Source: Lumbricus rubellus (lineage: Eukaryota; Annelida; Clitellata; Crassiclitellata; Lumbricidae). From it: a stretch of 64,000 nucleotides of DNA. Positions 43,201-63,562 of this stretch are shown piece by piece; within the stretch, counting starts at the first letter, position 1, and each line of letters starts with the position of its first letter. The stretch covers positions 12,825,533 through 12,889,532 of the forward strand of contig OX243822.1 of NCBI GenBank assembly GCA_945859605.1, read 5' to 3'. The notes under the pieces were generated by a model. It was not told where the DNA came from and did no database searches. It was given only the letters and a program-made list of their open reading frames with translations. The translations under genes were made by a program, and so were the position numbers.

Positions 43201-44330
43201 AGCCTTGCAGGCATCGGAGGTAGATCGACCGAGGTCATTGTCTCCATATTACACACATGTAAGCGCTGCAGCCAATTGGACATCCATCTAAACAGCCTAT
43301 ATACCCTTTGGGACATTCCCTCAGATTTCCTCTGACTCGACGCTGCGCTCGTGCACAAACTGGTGCCCCATGCACGCTTGGCTTTCGACGTTTGGAGCTT
43401 ACGATCGATTAGTTAGTCATTTCCTACAAATGGTCACTTTAGCCTATAATTATAGCCTGAACTGCATGGTTTTCAGATCGTGACCGAAAACTTTTCTCTT
43501 CCTGAAACGACAAAACACAATCTTCTGCAAATATAACTATATCTAGCTAGCACTCGACCGCCACCACCGTTCACCGAATAAGGGCATCTCTATTTTAGTC
43601 TATTAGGCTAATAGGATACAATAAATATGCGGCTGAACTCTCATTAGGCCTCGGTCTATTCCGCCTACAAAGTTTACAAGTGTCAGCTCTTCGGACCCGG
43701 ATAAATTATTCTAATGAAGTCTCTAGGTTGATACTTGATAGATTCTAATTATAGATGTTTACAAACTGTACAGGAATTCAAGTTCAAGCTTTACTTACTG
43801 GCTCCAGCCAGTTTAAAAGAAAATAAATAACTCGGGAGGGGGATCAGACTATGATCCACGTGGACTGGGGGTGGTGGTGTAAAGGAGACTTTACACTGGG
43901 ACCATTATAAAAGACTCTAGGGCTTGAACCAAAATCTCCTCTACTTGCAGCCTAAAATTAACTTTTTTGCCTAGGCGGCTAGGCCTAAGCTTAGGCCTAT
44001 GTAGCCTACACAAGTTTTATTTTCGTTATTGTCATTGTTGGCCCACATACACCCACGCACGTATGAACATTCTTAGCAGCAGCGCCTAGGCCTACAAGCC
44101 AAGTCCACGGCCTATTTATAATTATATACAGTATCCTGGGCAATTTTTACAATCAGCCAGTTTAGCGCTGCAAAGTCCGTTCAAACGTAGTGTCGCTCAC
44201 TTAGGCTAATATAATTAGGCCGCCGTATATGGTGTTGAGCCTACACGTTAAATATAGGCTATAGCCCACAGTCTAAAAATATAATTATCATATGTGTGTA
44301 AGCCTATATTATTATAGTCTATATATATTT

Positions 44331-44334
<4 letters not shown>

Positions 44335-44370
<36 letters not shown>

Positions 44371-44410
44371 TATTCAGTGTGCGTATATATATATATATAT
44401 ATATATATAA
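44335..44410 (+). repeat. (TA)n arrays
   Basis: Two (TA)n blocks; further ones at about 45090-45145 and 45238-45256. Confidence 0.88.
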
Positions 44411-45092
44411 TCGTGTTTATGTATGTCAAAAGCCTAGCTAGGAAGGCGTGGGCGTAAAATCACATCCGCTTATGTGACTCACACTGACACGCTGCATAGG
44501 CCTACACTGCAATAACCAGGGTGATGTTCAGTGCTATTCTTAATGTTAAGGGGCTTTCCTTTGCTTCAGGCGCCTTTGGGTGTTAAGCAGGAAAGTATCC
44601 GTTAATTTTTCTAAGTACTGAAGAACTCGCAACCCAATAGGGCCATATATCATAATTATTACACACGGGTCATCAGTTAAGCCTGGGCCCATATAATATT
44701 CAGTTTCAACTTAAGTTACCGGGCATATCATAATTTATTATTTTGAACTTTTGTCCATTATTTTAAACGCCATCTAATCTGCCATCTTAATTTTCAGATC
44801 CCGACCCAGACCACACCCGCCTTAGTATAGCTTCTCCTCTGATTCTCTGCAAACCGGAGTATGACCTCATTAATTTTGGACAACTCTTACGTACAACCCT
44901 TTTGACTCGACGCAGCGCTCGTGAATAAGCCGGCGCCCCGCGCTTGGTTTTCGAGTGACGCTCTAGAGGTTTGAACTTTGAAGATCACATGTTGCTTGCA
45001 ATGGTCCCAGCCGCACAATATTTTTTATCTGCACTTCACGGTTCATTTGACGACCACTTGCATCGCTACATTCCAAGTTCTGCGTTACTGAC

Positions 45093-45124
<32 letters not shown>

Positions 45125-45507
45125 CATATATATATATATATATGTATATGCGGATAATACTCAGTTTCGAGATTACGACAACGCTTGCGATGGGCTTGTT
45201 AAAGGGAAGTAGCCTATACTAAGTATACTAAGTAGGCTATATATATATATATATATACACTTAGGCGCACCCACATTTTCGAAGAGATGGTGTTTTTCTC
45301 CACAAATGTCGAAACAAAATTTTACAGCTGTGGTTGACTGTGAGCTGAGTATTAGGCTATAGGTCTGACATGCAAAATGTACGTAGACCTACTCGGACTG
45401 TTCCTTCTTCTATGAATTTATATGGTGAGCTGATGAGATCCTTCATGACCGATCGCCCGTTTGAATGGACGCCACGTCATTTAGGCCTCCAATGCCCTCC
45501 ATGTATG

Positions 45508-45640
45508 GACCGTGCTAGCCCGAGATTTTTAAATCTCTAAAATAGCCACCATCGGGAAGTGAACCTCGGTCCGCACGCTCCCTTTCATAGAATGGCGTGA
45601 GACGCGGCCAACGCTCTTACCGATGAGCAGTGGGTAGGCA
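45508..45640 (-). mobile_element. Degenerate copy of the third SINE family
   Basis: Shares GTGCTAGCCCGAGAT and a B-box-like GAGGTTCACTTCCC (minus strand) with the element at 40525-40800. Confidence 0.45.
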
Positions 45641-46116
45641 GGCCTGTAAGGCCTACGCTCATACCTTCGGGGCGTTTGGGAAGTAGGCCTACTCGAAATT
45701 ACACCGTCTAATCCCCACCCTTCGAATTGGAAGTCTTCAACATAATTTTTCATAATTGTTTTTTTATAATTATGACAAATATAACCTAAATTTGGATGGT
45801 CGTGTAGGCCGTAGGCCTACAATGTGTTCGACACGTAGGCTTATAATTGCTAGCCTGAGCAATAACAGGCTATAATTAGTATTAATTATGTAGGTTTGTT
45901 TTTGTTGAATACACACTAATGATTAACTTCCCTATTTTTTCGACTGTCTCAACACTGCATGTCCTCGCTCGTGACTTGTATCACTAATGTTGTTTTCCAA
46001 CGATTATATCGATCGTAGGCGGGGAAAGAATTTAACGGGTTAATTTCTGTACAAGGCTGTCCACTTTCGGAAATCCGGTAAGCGCGTACTGAGCCCTGAA
46101 CACTGAACAGCGTTAT

Positions 46117-46126
46117 CAGCCAATCA
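46117..46126 (+). promoter_or_regulatory. CCAAT box upstream of the Jun-like gene
   Basis: CAGCCAATCAG about 240 bp before the start codon. c-jun promoters also carry a CCAAT/CTF site. Confidence 0.45.
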
Positions 46127-46164
46127 GGTGACGGTTTCGCTGGTTGCCGGCCAAAGTGAAGTGC

Positions 46165-46174
46165 ATTACGTCAT
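46165..46174 (+). promoter_or_regulatory. ATF/CRE-like site upstream of the Jun-like gene
   Basis: ATTACGTCAT, a near-palindromic CRE/ATF-type element about 190 bp before the start codon. It resembles the jun TRE sites of mammalian c-jun promoters, which mediate autoregulation. Confidence 0.5.
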
Positions 46175-46196
46175 TCTAAAATTAGCCACGGCTACT

Positions 46197-46209
46197 ACCT
46201 ATTTAGTCA
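46197..46209 (+). promoter_or_regulatory. AP-1 variant next to a MEF2-like sequence
   Basis: TACCTATTTAGTCA contains TTAGTCA, an AP-1 half-site variant, overlapping CTATTTAG, which resembles part of a MEF2/RSRF site. Motif match only. Confidence 0.35.
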
Positions 46210-46363
46210 CGCTACTCCGTCAGAATTCATCGTAGTTAATAAGAAGCCGAAAGGAGCGTACCATTGTGGGAGTTTACAGTCCTTTACGAGAGAGAGATTT
46301 TTAAAGCGTTTAACACGACCGGCAAGTACAGTGACTGACTTTGTTTAGGCGCAGCAAATCATT

Positions 46364-47599
46364 ATGGCCTTTCGCGATATGGATAGCGGTAGCGTGTGCT
46401 TCGAAACGAGACCCAACTGGCCCCAGCGCAGGATGGACCTCCAAGGACTACCGGACGTATCGCTACACATGCTACCCGACCGCCTCCCGTCCCTATCCGA
46501 GTACGTCCAGGACGACTTCCCGTCACCGCAGCTCAAGGAAGACTTCGACGGGAACCTCATCGTCCAACTGGACAAGGAGTATTGTCCGAGGTCCAGTGGT
46601 CAGGATGTTCTTCCAAGAAGCTGCTTCGATGTGCTGAACAATCAGGTTACTGCAGCGACGGAGAATGCACATTCTCTCATTTCTACCTCGCTGGCGACCA
46701 TCGGAGGAGGGGGCTTTCCGTCAACGTGGCCCAGCTGCATCCCATCCACCTCCGTCGACCATTTCCCCGCCAGCCTTGGCACCAGCGCATGCAGGAACCT
46801 ACCCCAGGGTAGAAACTCACCATTTGTCCCGACGCTTACCGACAATGCCGCCACATTCCGAGAGCTGACCACCACCAGCAGCAACGTTCATCTCGTTTCC
46901 ACCCAGAACCAACCATTCCAGACGACTACCGCCTTTCCACTCCAAAACAACTTCCGTGTGTCACCATCGCTGGGAAGTCAACCTCTACCAGTCGACTGTG
47001 ACAGGTTCAACGAAAAGCCAATGCTGGGTTCCACCGGGACTGGCTACTACGGCCGAGAACCATGGACCGGTCTACAACATCATCATCAACAGCAGCAGCA
47101 TCAGCAGCAGTATCCCGCATCGGTGATGACGTCAACGGACCGGAAACCGATGGTTATGGAGACAGTCGCTTCGTTGCCAGAGCCCTCGATGGAGCACAGT
47201 CCCAGATCGCTGCTGAAGGACTGTTCGGTCACGTGGTCTACCGGAAGTCTCATTTCGTCTGGACTGCAGGGATGGGTGGATAACCACCGGAACTCGAAGA
47301 CGCCTCCGTTACGGAAGCGAGCTGCGGAGTCGACGACGGTAAACATGGAGGATCCGGACGCGATGAAACTGGAGATGAAGAGAGCGAAGAATCGGGAGGC
47401 GGCGCAGAGATGCCAGCAGCGGAAGCAGGAACGGATCGTTCGATTGGAGGGCAAGGTGGGAAAGCTGAAGGAGCAGAACGTTGCTCTCACGCAGACGGTG
47501 AGAGGACTGAGGGAGCAGATCGCCTGGCTGCAGCGACAGGTCGTTACTCATGCGAACAACGGATGCCAACTGTCGGTGCCACGATTCTTCACGTCGTAG
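46364..47599 (+). CDS. Divergent Jun-family bZIP transcription factor, intronless
   Basis: A 411-aa single-exon ORF with a strong start context (A at -3, G at +4). The bZIP lies at residues 335-411. The basic region is KRAKNREAAQRCQQRKQERI; the zipper has Leu at 361, 368, 375, 382 and 389 then His 396, with Asn at the second a-position, exactly the Jun register. The tail HANNGCQL matches c-Jun HVNSGCQL. TPPL (313-316) corresponds to the c-Jun GETPPLSP region but lacks the SP site. A Gln/His tract lies at 238-249. The N-terminus is divergent; SPQL and NLIVQ (54-68) faintly recall the Jun delta region. Jun genes are usually intronless, which fits. Oddity: the near-invariant bZIP arginine after Cys is Gln351. 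Expected to act in the nucleus as an AP-1-type dimer partner. Probably a jun orthologue or a diverged paralogue; family confident, orthology not. Confidence 0.88.
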   Translation: MAFRDMDSGSVCFETRPNWPQRRMDLQGLPDVSLHMLPDRLPSLSEYVQDDFPSPQLKEDFDGNLIVQLDKEYCPRSSGQDVLPRSCFDVLNNQVTAATENAHSLISTSLATIGGGGFPSTWPSCIPSTSVDHFPASLGTSACRNLPQGRNSPFVPTLTDNAATFRELTTTSSNVHLVSTQNQPFQTTTAFPLQNNFRVSPSLGSQPLPVDCDRFNEKPMLGSTGTGYYGREPWTGLQHHHQQQQHQQQYPASVMTSTDRKPMVMETVASLPEPSMEHSPRSLLKDCSVTWSTGSLISSGLQGWVDNHRNSKTPPLRKRAAESTTVNMEDPDAMKLEMKRAKNREAAQRCQQRKQERIVRLEGKVGKLKEQNVALTQTVRGLREQIAWLQRQVVTHANNGCQLSVPRFFTS

Positions 47600-49350
47600 G
47601 AGGAGTAAACCCCGCTGGTGCTATTCGCTTGATGTACGTACGTCTGTCTGTGGCTCACCTTTTTAAGAGACAGTGTAGTGCAGTGTGAGAATTGTGGAAA
47701 AATAACTGGGTTGGACTGTGATCCGCTTGGAGTTGGGATGTGAAAAACAGACTTTACTATGAAGCTCTGAGAAAGACTGGGGGTTGAAAGTCGAAACCCC
47801 AACCCCGGCAATTCTCACCCTGGTGCAGTGTGGCCAGGGCCTCCAGAGATGTGGTGGACTTTTACCGAAACTAAAACTGTCTTCTTGCAGAAAGAGGAAG
47901 GTATATAAATAAACATCGTTTTCTAACCTTTGTCTGGGAGCACCGCGTGCCAATGTGTGGGTGGTACTGGACCAACAAAGAAAAACTGTAAGTGGATCTT
48001 TTTCACCTGAATGGAATCAACAACCGTGGCGTTCAATTGACGTGATTAATCTTACGTGTCATTCCAGCTTTGATGTCAATCAAGGAGGCACAAGATACCT
48101 TATATATGAAGAAGTCCCATGAACTTGTCTTTGAATGTAGCAGGTGATAACGATGCCTCCTACATCATGGCCCTTACCCCGTTGAGTCATCGCATCTTCG
48201 ATCGTGATAAAAATCCACTGGTGATGAACAGAAACTGGAAATGACTATTATCTCTATTAGACCATTACTACAAACTAAGACCATTATTTTATTGGAGATG
48301 TTATTCGATGCCGCTGGTCGGCAAAGGTCTCTCTCCGTTGTGTTTATCTCAGGTCGTCTATTGTATACATGTTTCTTACATTACATTATATTACTTCGAA
48401 CTGTACGTTTTTCTATCGGAAACGAATAATTAGGGTTGATGGAGTTGTAAGACTGCGCAAACTGTTTTAGATTAAGCACACATATTTTTGTAGTTCAAAT
48501 GTTATGGTTGATGACTTAAGTAACAATTAATGATTGAAGACTTTTGTTACATGCTGGAAAGAACAATGATGGTGCTGACAATAATAATAGTTAAAGTAGC
48601 AATAATAATGATGATTATGATAATAACAATATTAGTAGCATTAATGATGATAATAAGTAATAATAACAAAGGCTTGTTACAATGGCAATGTTTTATTATC
48701 CACAAAGCACCTGGTTTGAGGCTGATCCAAAAGTTGGCACAGCAAACAAAATTTCACCACCCCAATCTATTATTTTCTTCCTGATGGAAAATGTCCATAT
48801 TTTTTGAGTAAAAATTGGTTGTAACCTAATTCTCTTGTATATCTGTTCCATTTTTCCAGATATATTTCCCATTCTTAAGTTTTTGTTCCTGAGAAATAAT
48901 TTCTACCTCGTTTCAACTATTATTATCAACCACAATAACAATAAACACTGATATGTAACTGCCATTATCTTAATTTTTATTAATTAGTAACGAAACTTGA
49001 ACTTGTAAGTGTAACTATTATGCAAAGCACTATTTATGTATTTATTGAGTTCACGTTTATTTTTCTGCATGCACCATTTCTAGAGAAGTACCATTCAAGA
49101 CTACAAACTAGATTCTTAGACGACATCATTGTTTTCATCATTAATATTTTCTTACACTTGTGATTTTTTCTTTTGTGTTGACAATCAGAGCTAGAGTTGA
49201 ACGAATTGTAGCAAACTGACTGCTTCGTTGTGCCTGTAGACAATCGAGATTGATTCTGCATGTAACTGATGCTTTCAGGTCCTTGGTGTGTGTTGGTGTG
49301 TGTTGGTGTTTTTGTGTGTGTGTGTGTGTGTGTGTGTTGGTGTGTGTTGG

Positions 49351-49381
<31 letters not shown>

Positions 49382-49476
49382 TGGTGTGTGTTGGTGTTTG
49401 TGTGAGTGTGTGTGTGTGTGTGTTGGTGTGTGTTGGTGTTTGTGTGAGTGTGTGTGTGTGTTTGTGTGTTGGTGTT

Positions 49477-49534
<58 letters not shown>

Positions 49535-49690
49535 TGTTCGCGTGTGAGTTTGTGTCCGTTTGTTCCAGTGCGTGTGTTCATGTTTACATCTGAGTATGGT
49601 CTATATAAGCTTACACATATTTTTCCTTACAGATCGACAGTATTGTGTTATGCTACTTTTGAATAAAACCTATAAATAAAACTGATGCTC
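47600..49690 (+). other. Probable long 3'UTR of the Jun-like gene
   Basis: No coding potential. An early AATAAA lies at 47908-47913. AU-rich motifs (ATTTATGTATTTATT near 49030-49045) and two late AATAAA hexamers near 49662-49680 suggest a possible long isoform. AU-rich 3'UTRs are usual for immediate-early jun mRNAs. A (TG)n array interrupts it at 49282-49540. Confidence 0.4.
49282..49540 (+). repeat. (TG)n with TGTTGGTGT interruptions
   Basis: Blocks of (TG)n alternate with GTTGGTGTGTGTTGGTGTT at regular spacing, giving a higher-order pattern. Confidence 0.9.
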
Positions 49691-50651
49691 TTTGTGTGCT
49701 CTGATAAACGAGGCTATAGTTGACACTTTAGCTGCAAGCGCGTAGCCTACTGCAAGTGACGGTGGCAACGAGTCTCTATATGTTGTGAAATTTTTATGTT
49801 CAACTGGGCCCTTGCCTTTGTGCGTTTCTCATAATGAATCTCTATACAGGTAGCATTATTATGCTGTGACAAACACAGAGTGTGATCAAGGTTTCTATCT
49901 GTCGATTGAAGATGGGATGGGTGTGGGATGCTGGAATCAGTAGACGAATTGAACTGAACATGTTGAATTGAACTTGTGAAACCCACAGTACTATTACATG
50001 TAGGCCCATGACTCTGAGAGTACTCCTTGTCAGGCATGGCATAGACCGTCTATTTATTTTATTTATTTTATTCAAGAATTTTATATAGCGCCTCTTCAAT
50101 GTAGGCTACTCAGAAGCGTTCGTGGCCCAACCACGGATAAGTAAGACAGTTTTGTGGTTCTTAATTAAGGAACAGAACCTGTAGCTAGTTATAAATATCA
50201 GAAGGCTTCAATCGGAAATGAAACAAAGGCAGATCAAGACAATGCTGAATAAATAATGTAGGCCTATAATATGATGATGTAGCATCATTTTCTGCTTACA
50301 CCAAGGGAAACAATGGACGTGACAAATGACAGAGAACAAATGATATCATTAATTTATTCTTACCCATCGCAGGCAAACTGATGATTATGACGAACCTTAT
50401 GATTCTGAACATTAAAGCTGATACGCATCACATTACATGACATTATTAAACGTAGCAATGAACGCTGGCTTAGTAAACAGCACAGGCATCAACAAAACAA
50501 AGACCTACATGATTGTATTAAAATGCTTATGAACAATAAGAAAATCAGTAATATTGCCAACTGTACATCACATTCTCTCCATTAATGTCTCGCCGCAAAT
50601 AGTTGTGCTCATTATTATTAAAATTGAAGTCTCTAAACACTTCATGCCCAT

Positions 50652-50985
50652 CAGTGGCGGATCCAGAACTGTTTCAAGGGGGGGCCAAAATCTGAAATCT
50701 TGGGCGGAAAAAGGAATTTTTTTTGAAAGTTCAAAAAATAGTGATCGGTCGTTGAGGAAAAAAGAACTTTTCATCCGCCAAAAAAGTTGATGACCTTTTT
50801 TTAAGTCCTCAACTTAAAATTAGAATGAGGGGGGGGCCACGTTCCATACAATTTTTCGAATAGGGGGGCCAATATCCATTACACCCATATTCGTATTGCT
50901 AATTTCAGACCAAATGGGGGGCCACGTCCCATGGCGGTTTGAAATGGGGGGCATAGTCGGATTGGCCCCCCTGGATCCGCCCCTG
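50652..50985. mobile_element. 334-bp hAT MITE
   Basis: Ends CAGTGGCGGATCCAG and CTGGATCCGCCCCTG, perfect 8-bp duplication ATGCCCAT. Confidence 0.9.
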
Positions 50986-51763
50986 ATGCCCATTACCCAC
51001 AGTTGCTCTCAGGGCTATTATAGCTTATGGGGGTGGTGGGGGAGAAAGAGGGGTTCCCCTTCTTCGTCTTAGCATGTACATGTATGCATAAGCAGCCTAA
51101 CATACCCGCTACAAATGATGAGTCTTGAAATACATGCATCCAGCCTCGCTGAGAAAGTGGGTCGCCATTAGCTATAGTCATAAACATCAAAATTTTTGGT
51201 CACACCTGTCAAACGCAGGCTCACAGCGGGTAGCATATATGTGCATGCAATACAAAAGAAAAGGATGCTGTAAAGTATACGTGTAACTTTACAATGCCTG
51301 TGATTTTATCTGGCGCAATTATCTATCAGGCAGTATATCTATAGGTGCTAGGTAGGCCTACGCTTGTAGCCTATGCGTGTAGGTCTATGTATGTGCGTAT
51401 GCGTGTATGTATTTGTGCATGTGTGCAAGTGTGCCTGTCTGCATGCAAAATGCATATGAGAATGTTTGTATTCATGCATGTACTATGTTGCATGATATTG
51501 TATGCATGTATGTATGTATATATGCATGCATGTATGTGTATGCGCGCGTCTGTGCATTGCGTGAGTGTGTGTGCGTGTGTGTGTGTGTGTGCGTGTGTGT
51601 GTTTAGAATAAATTTGGTTCATCAAAATGTGAAGCTGACGGTGTGAAACTAACCAGATTGAATTTTCATATTCTGTCGATAAATTATCATAACTATAGGC
51701 CCTACCGAATGCTAAGAGGTTACGGTGGCATGGTTCTCATAACGCCTCCACACAAATAAGTTT

Positions 51764-52198
51764 CTATGAAACATAAACTACCAGCCTAACTGTGTTGGTC
51801 CAGAGCCTTCTATTATAGAAGGCTCTGTGTTGGTCTGGGTACTTTTTGCCTCTGAATGAATGACTACCGACCGGTAGGCCTATACGATTGTTTATTCTTT
51901 GAAACTGCTTACTCCTTTGCAACATTTTCATTACCGAGAAATTCATTCTTTGGCGCTGTTCTAATAATTCTAAAGCCAATGCGGAAGAAACTTTTGAGCA
52001 ACTTCGCATTGGTAATGTGACTGATGTCTCAACCTCATTCAGACAACGTTGGGTTGCTTTTCGACATGCTGGCTGTTTGGATCGCTCTGCAGTCCATAGT
52101 GACTGGCCTTTACCTTTGTAAAGCACTTCCTCCATGCAAAACCGGGCTTTCTCGGTCGTAGGTCGACCATTTGGAACACGGTCTTTCAATGCAGCCAT
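51764..52198 (-). CDS. Unrecognised 144-codon ORF
   Basis: Begins MAALKDRVPNGRPTTEKARF and includes SSALALELLEQRQRMNFSVM. Basic overall (many Lys/Arg), with four scattered Cys and no signal peptide or membrane helix. It has no neighbour that would explain it and lies in TAGGCCTA-rich DNA. A 13-bp-arm palindrome (51801-51827) sits near its 3' end. Could be a small single-exon gene, one exon of a gene, or a relic of a mobile element; I do not recognise the family. Confidence 0.35.
   Translation of the reverse strand: MAALKDRVPNGRPTTEKARFCMEEVLYKGKGQSLWTAERSKQPACRKATQRCLNEVETSVTLPMRSCSKVSSALALELLEQRQRMNFSVMKMLQRSKQFQRINNRIGLPVGSHSFRGKKYPDQHRAFYNRRLWTNTVRLVVYVS
51801..51827. other. Near-perfect palindrome
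   Basis: CAGAGCCTTCTAT and its complement ATAGAAGGCTCTG with a 1-nt centre, flanked on both sides by TGTGTTGGTC. Confidence 0.8.
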
Positions 52199-53654
52199 TC
52201 ACTACCAAGGCCAAATTTTTGTATATAGCGGAACACACAGACTCTGTCGCTTTTTACGAGTAGGCCTATAATGCCTACGCAAAAAGTATTGTATTTAACA
52301 AATGATATTTATAGATGCAGTCATACTATAATACAATATTAGGCCTATTATACAGCCACGCAGACCCGCCTAGATGGAAGGGTAGACGGGCAAATACCCA
52401 AGGTTACGGAGAACGGCGGAGACCGTTAGGGGTACGGGCTGGTAATTTTATATTGGAAGTTAGTGCTTGATTTGTGCCCTAGAGCAATTTTTCTCAACAC
52501 ACGATTGATTATAGTGTAGGGGCACGTGATTTCTCTGCTTATATAGGTGCCTATATGGACCCGCAAAGTCTTTCATCGGCCATGTAGGCCTATAGTATGT
52601 ATAATAGGCCTACAGCTGAATAACAGAAATCCGTTAGTTGATTTCACGTGTATCCATGTGCCCACCATTTGTTTATCTTTTGTAGTTTCTCTGCGCCCTG
52701 TTTTTCTTACAGTTGTAAGAGTCTACAGCTGTTATGAACAATGTTTTTCACATCGTACATTCAGACAGGCTAGCGTAGAAGAAGCTCTTTTCTTACATCG
52801 GGCCTACTTTAAACTGCATCATATTAATCGCATAAGGCAAACATGAGGGTCAAAAACCAAGCACCTTTGTATTACAGCAGTAAATTGGTAAATAATAACA
52901 TGACGCATAGGCTACATAGAGGCCAACAGCTAAGAACCTTTGCTGTGGTAGGGCCTAAATGAACTGCTACTTTGGCATATAGGCTATATTTTGTATGCAG
53001 GCCCAAGAGTAATACTTGATAGGCTATTTGAATTTGAAAAGAGAAATGAATATTCAGTATAAATGAAGCATAGGCCTACATGTACACCAGTCATCTAAAC
53101 TCTATTTCAAACTATCAATCAATAAGAATTTATATAGGCTAATATAGCGCCCCTTAAAGATATCTATACTCAGGTTGTTGGACCAGCCACAGAAAAGGAA
53201 CGGCTCTGCATTGCCGCAGAGCGAAGTGAAAGAAACCATTAAGTCACCATGGACCGCAATACGTGAAGCTAATACTTAATAAGCAATTTGAATTTGAGAT
53301 TAGATATGAAAGTTCAGTAGGCTATTAATAGGACCTGCATGAGCATTCTAAACCAAAACTTGTGTTGAAAGGATTTGCAAAAGATCCGATGCATTCACTT
53401 TCATACTGCAAACGAACAAGCCACCACAAACGCATATCAGAGATCAGCATCGGATTGAATGAAACCAATAATTAGAATTCCTACACTTATAAAACCATTA
53501 ACCATTAACCATGCACTCAGCAGGATAGGCTTATAGCCTAGTCTAGATTACGATCCGTGAAAGCGTAGGGCACGAGAACCGAAAGCGGTTTCGGTTTCTC
53601 ATATTCATTTTCGAAAAAGCGGCTCGATCTCTGTTATTGATCGATAATGTAATT

Positions 53655-53888
53655 ATTCATTCTGACTTGGCAAATGTCCTCCTTATTTCCCAAAGATCAC
53701 CATAACTTGACCTTAATCCACCATTTTACCCAGATATCACCATAACTTGGCAAAAATGTTTTCTTTCTTTCCAAGAGATAACCCTAACTAGGCATTATAT
53801 CCCTCTTGCATCCCAGAAATAACCCTAACTATTGTGTCCTCCGTATAACCCAGAATCGCCATAACTGGACATAATTAAGATGTCCTCC

Positions 53889-53900
<12 letters not shown>
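53655..53900 (+). repeat. Degenerate ~55-bp repeat running into the NETO stop codon
   Basis: Units of ATGTCCTCCTTATTTCCCA and ATCACCATAACTTG recur about five times. The last unit supplies the sequence of the NETO stop codon (minus strand). Confidence 0.65.
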
Positions 53901-62579
<8,679 letters not shown>

Positions 62580-63232
62580 CTGTAAAGGTCAGTCATTTGC
62601 ATATTTCGTATGGTAAAACTTGGTAAGGTCAGGTACTATAGTATAGGCTATATGTAAGGTAAGGTAAGACAATTCTCTGAAAGGTCAATCATTTTGAGAT
62701 GTTTTTTTCTTTTGGATGTGTCAGCTAATTTAATCAGTGCACGCCGATTGTCGTACAGCGACGTAAGTAGGCCAGGTGCAAATTGCCGCGCGGCGTCTGC
62801 ACAGGTGATTGTCTGGACAGCACGTGACGTCTAGACGAGCGTACGTTAATTGTACAAGAAGGGAGTGGAAGTGAAGAAGGAGAGTTGCGTGTTGAGAGCC
62901 GTTGAGATAGGCTGTAAGAGTTGTGGTAGAGTTGCGATAGAGTAGACTGATGAAGATAGTAGTCGTGTAGTTGTTATGATAACGCAAGTGTAGTCATTGT
63001 TGTGTTGTTGCTGATCGTTTTACTTTATATCGGATTTTGGAGTATAATAAGAAGAGTTAAACACGTCGTCGTTGTTGGTTAACAAAACAGTGAAAGACTG
63101 TAGATTCTTTAACCTAGCCATTTAGCTAATGAAACAGTTATCTAGGGATAGGCCTACGCTACCACGAACTTATACGAAGAAGCTTCCGAAGAGACTGATA
63201 GGAGGAGGTGATTACAAGGAGGTTGTGACATT

Positions 63233-63250
63233 TGGTGACAGCGGTGGGAT
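63233..63250 (+). other. Primer binding site complementary to tRNA-Leu
   Basis: TGGTGACAGCGGTGGGAT, 2 nt after the LTR. Its complement ATCCCACCGCTGTCACCA matches the 3' end of animal tRNA-Leu (human ends ATCCCACCGCTGCCA, from memory) with CCA added, one mismatch. Confidence 0.75.
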
Positions 63251-63562
63251 AACGATCCAAGTTGCAGGATAACGATCCAAGTTGCAGGAGAACGATCGTA
63301 GTTACGAACGGAGGGATTCTATTCAATCAACAGACGTTGTGGAGGAACGGACGCTGTGAATTTATCGAGGAGCCGAGCACACGGGAGAAGCAACGATACA
63401 TCGAGCATCCGTACGTCAGTGAGAAACGACAACACAACGACTACAAGGTAGAAAAACTTGCTTGTCTATTGAAGTTTGCTTAAAGAATTGAAGTCAGTCA
63501 ATTGCAAACATTTGAAGAGTAGCCTACTATTTTATCGAGCATCTGTAAAGTAAAGAAGTAAG

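Larger units (their letters stand above)
43205..46020. other. TAGGCCTA-rich intergenic DNA upstream of the Jun-like gene
   Basis: Contains a dispersed repeat near 43330 and 44905 (GACTCGACGC, CTCGTG, GGTGCCCC, CTTGGCTTTCGA). Related copies lie near 4620, 24415, 28570 and 31420. No gene seen. Confidence 0.55.

Noticed and set aside
46396..46812. Second ORF overlapping the Jun-like gene
   Set aside because: Shadow frame of the G+C-rich coding region; the other frame has the bZIP.
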